Below the pieces are notes generated by a model. That model had not been told where the DNA came from. It ran no database searches and saw only the letters and a list, made by a program, of their open reading frames with translations. A DNA stretch of 64,000 bases, taken from Faucicola sp048551375. GTDB taxonomy: Bacteria > Pseudomonadota > Gammaproteobacteria > Pseudomonadales > Moraxellaceae. Position 1 is the stretch's first letter, and every line of letters begins with the position of its first letter. The translations under genes were made by a program, and so were the position numbers. The stretch is from assembly GCF_048551375.1 (NCBI RefSeq), contig NZ_JBLYZJ010000011.1, positions 9,239 to 73,238 on the forward strand. The letters run 5' to 3'. Shown one piece after another: positions 6,764-15,116 of the stretch.

Positions 6764-8926
6764 ATGCCAACATCTTTGACCTCTATTATTCATAGCCAAA
6801 TCAATACCAACACTCATCCATGTCGTCAGTTTGAGCAGTTGCCGATGTTACGCCCATCAACGCCCTTACTTGATACGGTGGATAGTCCTGCCGATATTCG
6901 AGGCTTTAACACGGCACAGCTTGCCCAATTAGCGGACGAGCTTCGAGAGTTTTTGCTATATTCCACAGGTGTGAGCGGTGGGCATTTTGGCTCAAATTTG
7001 GGCGTGGTCGAGCTTACCATCGCCTTGCACCATGTTTTTAATACCCCCCAAGACCAGTTGGTGTGGGATGTCGGTCATCAAGCCTATCCGCACAAGATTT
7101 TGACAGGCAGACGAGATCGCCTCACCAGTATCCGTAGCAAAGATGGTTTGACCGCCTTTCCAGAGCGTCACGAGTCCGAGTTTGATACCTTTGGCGTGGG
7201 GCATTCATCGACAGCGATTTCGGCAGGGCTAGGGATGTCGCTTGCCATGCGTCATCGAGGCTTGAACCATAAAGTCATCAGCGTGGTCGGTGATGGGGCG
7301 ATGACTGGCGGTATGGCGTTTGAGGCGATGAACGATGCAGTGCAACAAAACGCTGATTTGATTGTGGTGCTAAATGACAATGATATGTCGATTTCGCAAG
7401 CCACAGGCGGTTTTTCAAAGCATTTGGCGACCCTTTGGCAACGAGAATTGGCGGTTGATATTGATAAAAACGGCAATGCGATTCTCACCAAACGCATGAT
7501 TTCAAGCGAAGATAGACGTATTCGCCATTATTTGCACATGGCAAATGAGGCAATTAGCGACTGGACGATGCGGATTCCCAATAAAATCAGCGAGAAACTT
7601 GCTGAAAAAGGCATTCCCACCCCATCCCAACTGGAAACCTTGCCTGAAAAACTTGCCAATAAGTTTCTTGAGGAAGTGTCACCACAAAATCTATTTAAAG
7701 CCATTGGCTTTCAATATTTTGGGCCATTTGATGGGCATGATGTGGCAAAATTGGTCAAGGTATTTGAGCGTGTCAAACAGCTTAAAGGGGCAGTGCTAGT
7801 CCATGTGCATACCGTAAAAGGTAAAGGCTTTTTACCTGCTGAGGGCGACCCCATTACTTACCATGCGATTGGTAAATTGCCTAAGCCATCTGCTGATAAT
7901 ACTCAACAAAATACTGATAATACAGCCAAAGTTTCACCCAAAAAATATTCCGATGTTTTTGGTGAATTTATCACTGATAAGGCCGAAACCGACCACAATC
8001 TTATGGCAATCACCCCTGCGATGGCAGAAGGCTCTGGTATGGTGGGGTTTGCCAAAAAATTTCCCAAACAATTTTTTGATGTGGCGATTGCCGAACAGCA
8101 CGCTGTCACCCTAGCAGGCGGTATGGCGACCCAAGGCGTTAAGCCGATTGTGGCGATTTATTCGACCTTTTTGCAACGTGGCTATGACCAACTTATCCAT
8201 GATGTGGCTCTGCAAAACCTTGATGTGACCTTTGCCATTGACCGTGCAGGGCTTGTGGGTGAGGATGGAGCGACTCATGCAGGGGTGTTTGACATTGCCT
8301 TTATGCGGACTGTGCCGAACATGGTCATCGCCACGCCAAAGGATGAAAACGAATGTTATAACTTGCTAAATACTTGTTATGAATATCAAGGCTCAACGGC
8401 GGTGCGTTATCCTCGTGGCACAGGGGTGGGCGTGGCGATTGATAAAACGGCTAAACCGTATCCGATTGGCAAAGCCGTGCTAGAAAAAGCCTTTAACCAA
8501 ACGGATAAAGCCCAAGCCGATAAAAATGCAACGACAAATCCCAAAATTGCATTACTGGTGTTTGGTACGATGACCCATACTGCCATCCAAGCGTGTGAAA
8601 TTTTATCCAAGCCGTATGCAAACGTGGGCTTTTCGGTTTATAATATGCGGTTCGTTAAACCATTAGATACCGAACTGCTTGATAGTTTGCTCACCGAGGG
8701 TTATCAGTTTGTCACTCTTGAGGAACACCAAATCATGGGCGGTGCAGGCAGTGCGGTGAATGAGTATTTACTTGCCAAAGCGGTGCAAAGCGGTGTCAAC
8801 TCACCCAACATTGTCAATATTGGCATTAGCGATGCCTTTATTCCGCATGGTAGCCATGCACAACAGTTGGCATATTGCGGACTGGATGTGGATGGGGTGG
8901 TGGAAAAAATTAAACAACTATTATAG
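6764..8926 (+). CDS. dxs: 1-deoxy-D-xylulose-5-phosphate synthase
   Basis: Dxs condenses pyruvate and glyceraldehyde 3-phosphate with thiamine diphosphate, the entry step of the MEP isoprenoid pathway and a source for thiamine and pyridoxal. Present are GGHFGSNLGVVELT, DVGHQAYPHKILTGR, the TPP/Mg motif GDGAMTGGMAFEAMNDA, FDGHD, the transketolase-type EQHAVTLAGG with the catalytic Glu, and DRAGLVGEDGATHAG. At 720 residues it is about 80-100 longer than usual: a ~28-residue N-terminal extension and two Asn/Thr/Lys-rich insertions (around residues 375-395 and 575-595) explain this. The Met at 6845 is an alternative start that would remove the extension. The stop codon lies inside the end of a repeat element. 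Confidence 0.95.
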   Translation: MPTSLTSIIHSQINTNTHPCRQFEQLPMLRPSTPLLDTVDSPADIRGFNTAQLAQLADELREFLLYSTGVSGGHFGSNLGVVELTIALHHVFNTPQDQLVWDVGHQAYPHKILTGRRDRLTSIRSKDGLTAFPERHESEFDTFGVGHSSTAISAGLGMSLAMRHRGLNHKVISVVGDGAMTGGMAFEAMNDAVQQNADLIVVLNDNDMSISQATGGFSKHLATLWQRELAVDIDKNGNAILTKRMISSEDRRIRHYLHMANEAISDWTMRIPNKISEKLAEKGIPTPSQLETLPEKLANKFLEEVSPQNLFKAIGFQYFGPFDGHDVAKLVKVFERVKQLKGAVLVHVHTVKGKGFLPAEGDPITYHAIGKLPKPSADNTQQNTDNTAKVSPKKYSDVFGEFITDKAETDHNLMAITPAMAEGSGMVGFAKKFPKQFFDVAIAEQHAVTLAGGMATQGVKPIVAIYSTFLQRGYDQLIHDVALQNLDVTFAIDRAGLVGEDGATHAGVFDIAFMRTVPNMVIATPKDENECYNLLNTCYEYQGSTAVRYPRGTGVGVAIDKTAKPYPIGKAVLEKAFNQTDKAQADKNATTNPKIALLVFGTMTHTAIQACEILSKPYANVGFSVYNMRFVKPLDTELLDSLLTEGYQFVTLEEHQIMGGAGSAVNEYLLAKAVQSGVNSPNIVNIGISDAFIPHGSHAQQLAYCGLDVDGVVEKIKQLL

Positions 8927-9026
8927 GAATTACGCAAATATCTTCTGTAGGTTGGGTGGAAATATGACACCCAACACAAATGATTGATAATGTTGGGTTT
9001 CGCAGGCTCAACCCAACCTACTATAA
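8924..9026. repeat. Degenerate repeat family B copy overlapping the dxs stop
   Basis: TAGGAATTACGCAAATA followed by TTCTGTAGGTTGGGTGG and a matching ACCCAACCTAC arm resembles the family B elements at 33515 and 51789. Its first three bases are the dxs stop codon. The right terminal repeat is not recognisable. Confidence 0.7.
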
Positions 9027-9070
9027 ATTGATTCTGACTGGTGCGTGTGACGCACCTTACATTTCGGTTG

Positions 9071-9130
9071 TAGGGGCGTATCACACGCCCATCGCAACAA
9101 TGATATAGGGCGTATGCAATACGCCCCTAC
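9071..9130. repeat. Tandem pair of family A palindromes
   Basis: TAGGGGCGTATCACACGCCC (9071-9090) is followed by TAGGGCGTATGCAATACGCC (9106 onward), both variants of the family A palindrome. They sit in the dxs-suhB spacer 40 bases before suhB. Confidence 0.8.
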
Positions 9131-9171
9131 GCAACCAAATTTTATTTTATCTAAATTATGAAAGGTCAATT

Positions 9172-10005
9172 ATGGAACCAATGGTCGTCATGGCAGCCAA
9201 AGCTGCTCAAAGAGTAGGTCAAGAAATCTTAAAAGCCCACCAAAACCGCCACACCCTAGAACTCAAAATCGAGAGCAAAGGGTTGGATGGTCTAGTCACC
9301 CAAATCGACCGCTATAGCGAAGAGTTGCTGATTGCGTTGCTCAAAGAAAGCTACCCCAATCATTCGTTTTTGGGTGAAGAATTTGGATTACAAGAGGGCA
9401 AAGGCAACGACAAAGATTGGTGTTGGGTGATTGACCCATTGGACGGTACACATAACTTTATTCATGGCTTACCGCATTTTTGTGTATCCATCGGTATTCA
9501 GCATAAAGGCGTGACCCAACATGGCGTGATTTATGACCCAGTGCGTGATGAGATGTTTTCTGCCAGTCGTGGCAAAGGGGCAAGACTCAACCAACGCCGT
9601 ATCAGCGTCAGCGAACAAAAAACCATTGATGGTGGATTTTTTACCACAGGGCATCCGATTGAGCGTTTGCGTGGTGAGAGTAAGCATTCGTATGCCAAAG
9701 AGCATTTTGCCACGTTACAAGCTATCTGCGAGCAGGGTGGTCAAGTACGCCGTCTAGGCTCGGCAGCGTTGGACTTGGCGTATGTGGCAAGTGGGCGTTT
9801 TGATGGTTATTTTGAGATGTCGATTAAGCCTTGGGATATCTGTGCAGGTGAGTTGATTGTGAGTGAGGCTCGTGGCGTGGTTGTTGATGCCAATGGCTCG
9901 CACAATGCGATGGATACAGGGTCGGTGTTTGCGTGTAATGTGAAATTGTTAAAACCGCTGATGCAAACCGTTGTGCCATTGTGGGGTGAGGCGGTTAAAA
10001 GTTAA
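9172..10005 (+). CDS. suhB: Inositol-1-monophosphatase family protein
   Basis: The 277-residue protein is an SuhB-type Mg-dependent phosphatase. Metal-binding motifs are FLGEEFG (Glu), IDPLDGTHNF (the DPxDGTxxF signature) and KPWDICAGELIVSEARG (WDxxAG). SuhB hydrolyses inositol phosphates and in E. coli also acts as a Nus-complex factor that supports rRNA antitermination; which role dominates here is unknown. The ATG at 9172 follows AAGGTC. A hairpin terminator closes the gene at 10030. Confidence 0.93.
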   Translation: MEPMVVMAAKAAQRVGQEILKAHQNRHTLELKIESKGLDGLVTQIDRYSEELLIALLKESYPNHSFLGEEFGLQEGKGNDKDWCWVIDPLDGTHNFIHGLPHFCVSIGIQHKGVTQHGVIYDPVRDEMFSASRGKGARLNQRRISVSEQKTIDGGFFTTGHPIERLRGESKHSYAKEHFATLQAICEQGGQVRRLGSAALDLAYVASGRFDGYFEMSIKPWDICAGELIVSEARGVVVDANGSHNAMDTGSVFACNVKLLKPLMQTVVPLWGEAVKS

Positions 10006-10029
10006 TTTAAAGAACATTATTTAATAATA

Positions 10030-10058
10030 CCCTGTTATAATTCATAGCAGGGTTTTTT
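10030..10058 (+). terminator. Rho-independent terminator after suhB
   Basis: CCCTGTTAT and ATAGCAGGG form a nine-pair stem (one G-T) with a short loop, followed by six T. It ends suhB transcription before the KAP gene. Confidence 0.85.
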
Positions 10059-10090
10059 GCATTTTAGCGTTACATAAAGGAAAAATAATA

Positions 10091-11560
10091 ATGCAGATAA
10101 AAATTGAAGATGAGATTCTAATTGATAAAAGCGATAAATATAAATATGACTTGTTAAATCGGAAAGAAGAAGTAGAGAATATTACTAAGTTAATTCAAAC
10201 AATTACAGACCCTTTTACACTTGTGATTGATGGTTCTTGGGGGACTGGTAAAACTAGCTTTGTAAAGCTCCTCGAAGCTGAGTTAAATGAGAAAAATATT
10301 CGTACTAGTTATTTTAATGCTTGGGAGAGAGATTATGAAAGAGAGCCTTTCATTTTAATACTTCAGAAGATGATTATTGCGTTGCAAGGAGATGATAAGT
10401 TAAAAAATGAAATTAAAGACACAGCCATTAAGATTTTGAAATCTCTGACTATAAATGGTTCAAAAGCATTAGTTAGTTTGGTAATACCACAGGGGACTAC
10501 AAAAGCTTTAGAAGATTTTGCTACTGATGTGACATCTGATACAACACAAAGTATTTTTGAAAGTTTAGATAAAGAACAAGAAAATATTGAAAAACTAAGC
10601 AATTTACTAAAAGAGTTAATTGAGGAAAATCGAGGAAAATATGTCTTCATTATTGATGAGTTAGATAGATGTCGTCCAAACTTTAGTATTGCTTTACTAG
10701 AGCGATTGAAGCATATTTTCAATACACCAAACTTAATCTTTGTTATAGCAACTGATTTAAAGCAATTAGCAAATGCTGTCTCAGGTACTTACGGAGAAAA
10801 ATTTGAGGGGGATAAATATTTAGATAAATTTATTGATTTTGAATATACCTTAATAGAACCAAATTTTGATGATTACTGGCGTAAACTTGTCTCACTAGTG
10901 AAGGGTAAGCCCGATATAGAAAATATGAATTTGCAAAGTATTTTGGAGAAATATTCAATTTGGCTTATAAAGAATTTACAATTAAATGCAAGAGATATTA
11001 AAAGAATTTTTATTCATTTATATGCCTCTTTAATTTCACAATCAAAAGAAGATAATTCACTTTTGATAATAAGTTTAGTATTTATCAAATATGTAGATAA
11101 AGACTTATTTAGAGCTTTGAATCAAAATTTGAGCGATGGGAAATATTTGTTTAGCTTATTTAAGCTAGATTATTATCTTTCAAATAGAGCAAAGTTCCTA
11201 AGTGAATTAGACTATGAATTTATTGCATTTGCTATTTATCTACTCGCATTTGTCATAGATAGATATAATAACTCAAAAATCATTGAAAGTTTTGGTGTTA
11301 GCCAAAGAGAAGCCATTAAAGATTTTATCAAAAGTGTGAGTGATGATGTAAAAGATATCGATGTTTTTTCAAGTCGAATTTATTTTGAGTTGTATGAGAA
11401 AAAGAATTTTTCGGCTAAATTAATATTCACTTCTGAACAATTTGAGAATGCCTTAAAAATAGTGAATATGCAAAGAGCAATAGATTTTAAAAATTACATT
11501 TCCTTATCAAGTGGTATTACATCGAGCTTTGGAAATGCTACATTCATAAGCTCTTCATAA
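10091..11560 (+). CDS. KAP family P-loop NTPase
   Basis: The 489-residue protein has a Walker A, DGSWGTGKTSF (about 47-57), an aromatic FNAWERDYEREPF segment typical of KAP NTPases, a long insert, and a Walker B, VFIIDELDRCRP (about 185-196), then IFVIATDLKQLANAV. No transmembrane pair is clear, unlike animal KAP proteins. KAP NTPases occur in bacterial defence islands and as partners of membrane complexes, but the job of this stand-alone gene is unknown. The DNA is distinctly more A/T-rich with different codon use than dxs or suhB, and it is bracketed by terminators, so it looks like a horizontally acquired single-gene cassette. AAGGA precedes the ATG. Confidence 0.85.
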   Translation: MQIKIEDEILIDKSDKYKYDLLNRKEEVENITKLIQTITDPFTLVIDGSWGTGKTSFVKLLEAELNEKNIRTSYFNAWERDYEREPFILILQKMIIALQGDDKLKNEIKDTAIKILKSLTINGSKALVSLVIPQGTTKALEDFATDVTSDTTQSIFESLDKEQENIEKLSNLLKELIEENRGKYVFIIDELDRCRPNFSIALLERLKHIFNTPNLIFVIATDLKQLANAVSGTYGEKFEGDKYLDKFIDFEYTLIEPNFDDYWRKLVSLVKGKPDIENMNLQSILEKYSIWLIKNLQLNARDIKRIFIHLYASLISQSKEDNSLLIISLVFIKYVDKDLFRALNQNLSDGKYLFSLFKLDYYLSNRAKFLSELDYEFIAFAIYLLAFVIDRYNNSKIIESFGVSQREAIKDFIKSVSDDVKDIDVFSSRIYFELYEKKNFSAKLIFTSEQFENALKIVNMQRAIDFKNYISLSSGITSSFGNATFISSS

Positions 11561-11587
11561 AAAATACCGCTTAATGGCGGTATTTTT
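11561..11587. terminator. Bidirectional terminator between KAP NTPase and fdxA
   Basis: AAAATACCGC and GCGGTATTTT form a perfect stem around a short loop with A-run on one side and T-run on the other, so it can end both the plus-strand KAP gene and the minus-strand fdxA gene. Confidence 0.85.
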
Positions 11588-11599
11588 CTATCAGAGAAA

Positions 11600-11923
11600 T
11601 TACTTTTGCAAATATTGCAATTTATTGGGTTTGCCGTCCCACTCTTTGTGGTCTGGCAAGGCATCTTTCATTTCAGTGATGTTCGGCCATACTTCCGCCA
11701 ACTCCGCATTCAACTGAATAAAATTCTCTTGCCCTTTTGGCACTTCGTCCTCGCTAAAAATCGCATTGGCAGGACACTCAGGCTCACACAACGCACAGTC
11801 GATACACTCGTCTGGGTGAATCACCAAAAAGTTCGGGCCTTCATAAAAGCAGTCCACAGGACAGACTTCCACACAGTCAGTATATTTACATTGGATACAG
11901 TTATCAGTAACAACAAAAGTCAT
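11600..11923 (-). CDS. fdxA: Seven-iron ferredoxin FdxA
   Basis: The 107-residue ferredoxin carries two cluster motifs, CIQCKYTDCVEVCP and CIDCALCEPECP, in the order typical of the 3Fe-4S/4Fe-4S (7Fe) proteins of Pseudomonas and Azotobacter type, plus the long C-terminal helix ending GKPNKLQYL. It serves as a low-potential electron carrier in the cytoplasm. AAGGTAG precedes the start at 11923. It lies downstream of mutS on the same strand, the arrangement known from Pseudomonas, but a repeat element separates the two here, so fdxA may have its own promoter. Confidence 0.94.
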   Translation of the reverse strand: MTFVVTDNCIQCKYTDCVEVCPVDCFYEGPNFLVIHPDECIDCALCEPECPANAIFSEDEVPKGQENFIQLNAELAEVWPNITEMKDALPDHKEWDGKPNKLQYLQK

Positions 11924-11972
11924 GGCGATGGCTACCTTTTTGATGTGAATATTCGTAGAGAGTTTTGCTAAA

Positions 11973-12052
11973 ACCGTTCGCCCTGAGCTTGTCGAAGGGT
12001 GACGGTTTTCCTATGGTTCGATAGTTCGACAAGCTCACTACTCACCATGAAT
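11973..12052. repeat. Repeat family D copy 1 (CCCTGAGCTTGTCGAAGGG type)
   Basis: CGTTCGCCCTGAGCTTGTCG, then GACGGTTTTCCTATGGTTCG and TTCGACAAGCTCACTAC. A related copy in inverse orientation is at 53233-53312. The two GAGCTTGTCGAA / TTCGACAAGCTC arms can pair. It lies between fdxA and mutS. Confidence 0.8.
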
Positions 12053-12073
12053 GGAAAGCTATATTTTACCCCC

Positions 12074-14950
12074 TTAGTCATCATTTAACAATTCTTTTAG
12101 TGAATAAATAAATTCTAACGCCTGTTTTGGGGTTAATTCATCGGGGTTTAACCTAACCACTTCTCGATATAGCGAAGAATCCTTCAAGGATGGCTGATGA
12201 ATGGTAGGCTGTTCAAGCAGTTGCTGGGTCATCGGTAGCTTGGGCATTTGTTGTCGCAAATATTGTTGGGCTTGGTCGAGTAAGGTTTGCGGTACGCCTG
12301 CCATTTTGGCAACGTGTAGCCCAAAACTGCGGTGGGTCGAGCCTTTGGCGATTTTATGCAGTAGCAACAGCTGTCCGTCAATCTCTTGGGTGACAAGGTG
12401 CTGATTAAACATTTTGGGATGGGTATCGGCAAGTTCTGTCAGTTCAAAATAGTGCGTGGCAAATAGGGTCAAACAGCCAATCGTATCCGCCAAATAATTG
12501 ACACAGGCATGAGCAATCGCCAAGCCGTCTTGGGTGCTTGTGCCTCGTCCGACTTCGTCCATCAGTACCAATGAGTTGGCATTGGCTTGGTTCATGATAT
12601 TGGCGGTTTCTATCATCTCGACCATAAAGGTGGATTTGCCACTGGCGAGGTCGTCTGCCGAGCCAATCCGAGTAAAAATCCGCTCAATCCGCCCCAGTTC
12701 AGCCGACTTGGCAGGGACGAACGCCCCACAGCACGCCAACAGTACAATCAGGGCGGTTTGTCGCATATAGGTGGATTTGCCACCCATGTTGGGCCCTGTG
12801 ATGAGCATGAGGCGTTCGGGTTGTTCTGCCGTACCGATTTGGCAGTCATTGGCGACAAAGGGTTCGGTGGCTTTGCTTTGATTGGTTTGGCTCATTGAAA
12901 GGTTAGGTGAGTGGTTTAGGGAATGACCGAAACCGTTGCGTTGCTGTCCTGCCTCGACCACGATATGCCGTCCGCCAATGATGTTTAGACTGGCGGTTTG
13001 ATGGTTGGTAAACACAGGGCGACACCAGTCACCGCCATGCGTGGCGACCAGTCGCACCCAGTTGGCAAGTACGTCCAAATAGCCGACCGCTTTGGCAAGA
13101 CGTTGTAGGCTCGCCAGTTGTGATTTGAGTTGGGTCAACAAGTTGTCATACAGGCGTTTTTCAAGGCTCACCGCTTGCCCTTGTGCCGACAGGTAGGATT
13201 CCTCAAGGGTTTTGAGGGCTGGCGTGATATAGCGTTCGGCATTTTTGAGGGTTTGGCGACGGCTAAAATAGTCTGGGGCATTTTTGGCTTGCAGGCTACT
13301 GAGTTCAAAATAAAAACCGCTGACTTTGTTAAAACCGACCTTTAACTGGGGTAAGTTATTTTTTTCACGTTCCTCAGTTGCCAAGTCTTCAAGGGTTTGC
13401 TCAATGTTGCTATGTAAGTGTTGCAATTCGTCAAGCTGTGGGTCGTAGCCCCGTTTTATCATGCCACCGTCACGGATATGGGCGGGCGGTTCATCAATAA
13501 TGGCTTGCTCAAGTAGGGCATGAATGTCGGCAAAGCTATCGTTTTCTGCCACCGTTGGCAACTGACTGGCAAGCATGGCAAGTAGCGGTGTGTCAGCGTT
13601 GAGCGTGGTAATTTGGCTAAAGTCAAAGTGCTGTTGGAGTTGTTTTGACAATAGTAACGTATTTTCAAGGCTAAATTTTAGTTTGATTAAATCGGTGGGT
13701 TTTGCCGACCCCAAGCCAATCCGTCCGCCAATGCGTTCGATATCGGCAATTTCGCTTAGGGTTTGATTGATATTGGCAAATACTTCGGTTGGCAATGCCT
13801 GTAACTGCTCAACTGCATCTAGCCTGCGATTTATCATGTTGATATTGAGCAATGGGCGGTGCAAATGATGGACTAACGCTCGCTTACCCATTGGGGTTTG
13901 GCAACGGTCAATCACCGACAACAACGAAATACCGCTGGCTAAAACAGGCTTAAAAATTTCTAAATTATGTTGGCTAATGCTGTCAAGTTGTAAAAAGTCG
14001 CCATGATTTTCGACATGGATTTGGCGGATATGATTGAGCGAAGTTTGTTGGGTTTGTTTGCCATAATGTAGCACCACCGAGGCACTGATGGTGGCGTAGG
14101 GCTTGTCGTCTAGCCCAAACCCTGCCAAGGTGCTGACGGCAAAATGCTGGGTCAAATGCTGGTGGGCGTTGGCGGTCAAAAAGTAGCTGTTCGCCTGTGG
14201 CATGATGGGCGTGGGGCGGTCGCTTGTGAGGCTGTCTTGCAAAAAATGTTGCCATGCCTCGCTTAAGTTTTCATCAATCAAAATTTCACTCGGCTCAAAA
14301 CGTGCCAAGGTGTTGATAAGCTCACTTTGTAGGCTAGCGTGGCTGTCGCAGTTGAGTTCGGTGACACGGATTTGCCCTTGTGCAAGGTCAAGCTGTGCCA
14401 AGCCGACTGCCATTTGGTTTTTGGCAAAACTTAACGCCACCACGGTAGGGGTTTGCCCTTGGGTGATGAGGTTATCATCAGTCAGTGTCCCTGCGGTGAG
14501 GGTGCGGACGACTTTTCGTTGCATGAGTGTTGGTTTTGACGTGGTTTTTGGAATGGGCTTTGAAGCGGTTTTGGTTTTGACGGTTGATGATTTTTTTGTT
14601 AAATCGGCTTCGGTTGGTTGCGTTTCATCTACCGATTTTTCGTCTTCGACTTGTTCGCAAATCACCACGGTTTGCCCTGCATTAATTAGCCGTGCAATGT
14701 AGCTATCTGCCGAATGAAACGGCACACCTGCCATGGGGATGTTATTGCCCTGTTTGTCATTGCCACGGCGTGTTAGGGTAATGCCCAAAATATCGCTGGC
14801 AAGTTTGGCATCGTCAAAAAATAATTCGTAAAAATCGCCCATGCGGTACAGTAGCAAGGCGTGCGGATAGTTCGCCTTGAGTTGTAGGTACTGTTGCATC
14901 ATGGGGGTGTGGTTGTCGAGATTGGGTAAAGTGGGGATGGTTTGGGGCAT
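12074..14950 (-). CDS. mutS: DNA mismatch repair protein MutS
   Basis: MutS binds mismatches and recruits MutL. The mismatch-reading motif GDFYELF gives Phe40 and Glu42; the ATPase shows TGPNMGGKSTYMRQTA (Walker A), MDEVGRGTSTQDG (Walker B/signature) and FATHYFELTEL. At 958 residues it is about 100 longer than E. coli MutS. Two inserts account for much of it: a Lys/Thr/Ser-rich stretch at about 102-142 between the mismatch and connector domains, and a Ser/Asn-rich stretch just before Walker A. Both are at loop positions, so function is probably kept. It is followed downstream on its strand by fdxA after a repeat. Confidence 0.96.
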   Translation of the reverse strand: MPQTIPTLPNLDNHTPMMQQYLQLKANYPHALLLYRMGDFYELFFDDAKLASDILGITLTRRGNDKQGNNIPMAGVPFHSADSYIARLINAGQTVVICEQVEDEKSVDETQPTEADLTKKSSTVKTKTASKPIPKTTSKPTLMQRKVVRTLTAGTLTDDNLITQGQTPTVVALSFAKNQMAVGLAQLDLAQGQIRVTELNCDSHASLQSELINTLARFEPSEILIDENLSEAWQHFLQDSLTSDRPTPIMPQANSYFLTANAHQHLTQHFAVSTLAGFGLDDKPYATISASVVLHYGKQTQQTSLNHIRQIHVENHGDFLQLDSISQHNLEIFKPVLASGISLLSVIDRCQTPMGKRALVHHLHRPLLNINMINRRLDAVEQLQALPTEVFANINQTLSEIADIERIGGRIGLGSAKPTDLIKLKFSLENTLLLSKQLQQHFDFSQITTLNADTPLLAMLASQLPTVAENDSFADIHALLEQAIIDEPPAHIRDGGMIKRGYDPQLDELQHLHSNIEQTLEDLATEEREKNNLPQLKVGFNKVSGFYFELSSLQAKNAPDYFSRRQTLKNAERYITPALKTLEESYLSAQGQAVSLEKRLYDNLLTQLKSQLASLQRLAKAVGYLDVLANWVRLVATHGGDWCRPVFTNHQTASLNIIGGRHIVVEAGQQRNGFGHSLNHSPNLSMSQTNQSKATEPFVANDCQIGTAEQPERLMLITGPNMGGKSTYMRQTALIVLLACCGAFVPAKSAELGRIERIFTRIGSADDLASGKSTFMVEMIETANIMNQANANSLVLMDEVGRGTSTQDGLAIAHACVNYLADTIGCLTLFATHYFELTELADTHPKMFNQHLVTQEIDGQLLLLHKIAKGSTHRSFGLHVAKMAGVPQTLLDQAQQYLRQQMPKLPMTQQLLEQPTIHQPSLKDSSLYREVVRLNPDELTPKQALEFIYSLKELLNDD

Positions 14951-14990
14951 AGTTTTTTAAATGAATAGTCGTGTAGTTTAGGTCGTATTT

Positions 14991-15104
14991 GTAGGGTGGG
15001 TTAGCGAAGGCGTAACCCACCATTGATAATAAGACTTATCAATTATGTTTGTTGGGTCTCATGCTTCGACCCAACCTACCATTGGTATTTTTGCGTAAGT
15101 CCTA
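14991..15104. repeat. Composite repeat: GGTGGGTTAGCG hairpin plus divergent family B element
   Basis: The first part, GTAGGGTGGGTTAGCGAAGG then CGTAACCCACC, is a hairpin also seen in inverse form at 51931-51957. The second part (15030-15104) begins AAGACTTATCAA and ends TTTGCGTAAGTCCTA, matching family B/C ends, with a TTGGGTCTCATGCTTCGACCCAA hairpin inside as two arms. It fills the mutS-deaminase spacer. Confidence 0.7.
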
Positions 15105-15116
15105 AATGTGTCATTT

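Noticed and set aside
14202..14702. 166-residue plus-strand open frame
   Set aside because: Antisense to well-supported mutS coding sequence; low-complexity Ser/Val text with no motif.
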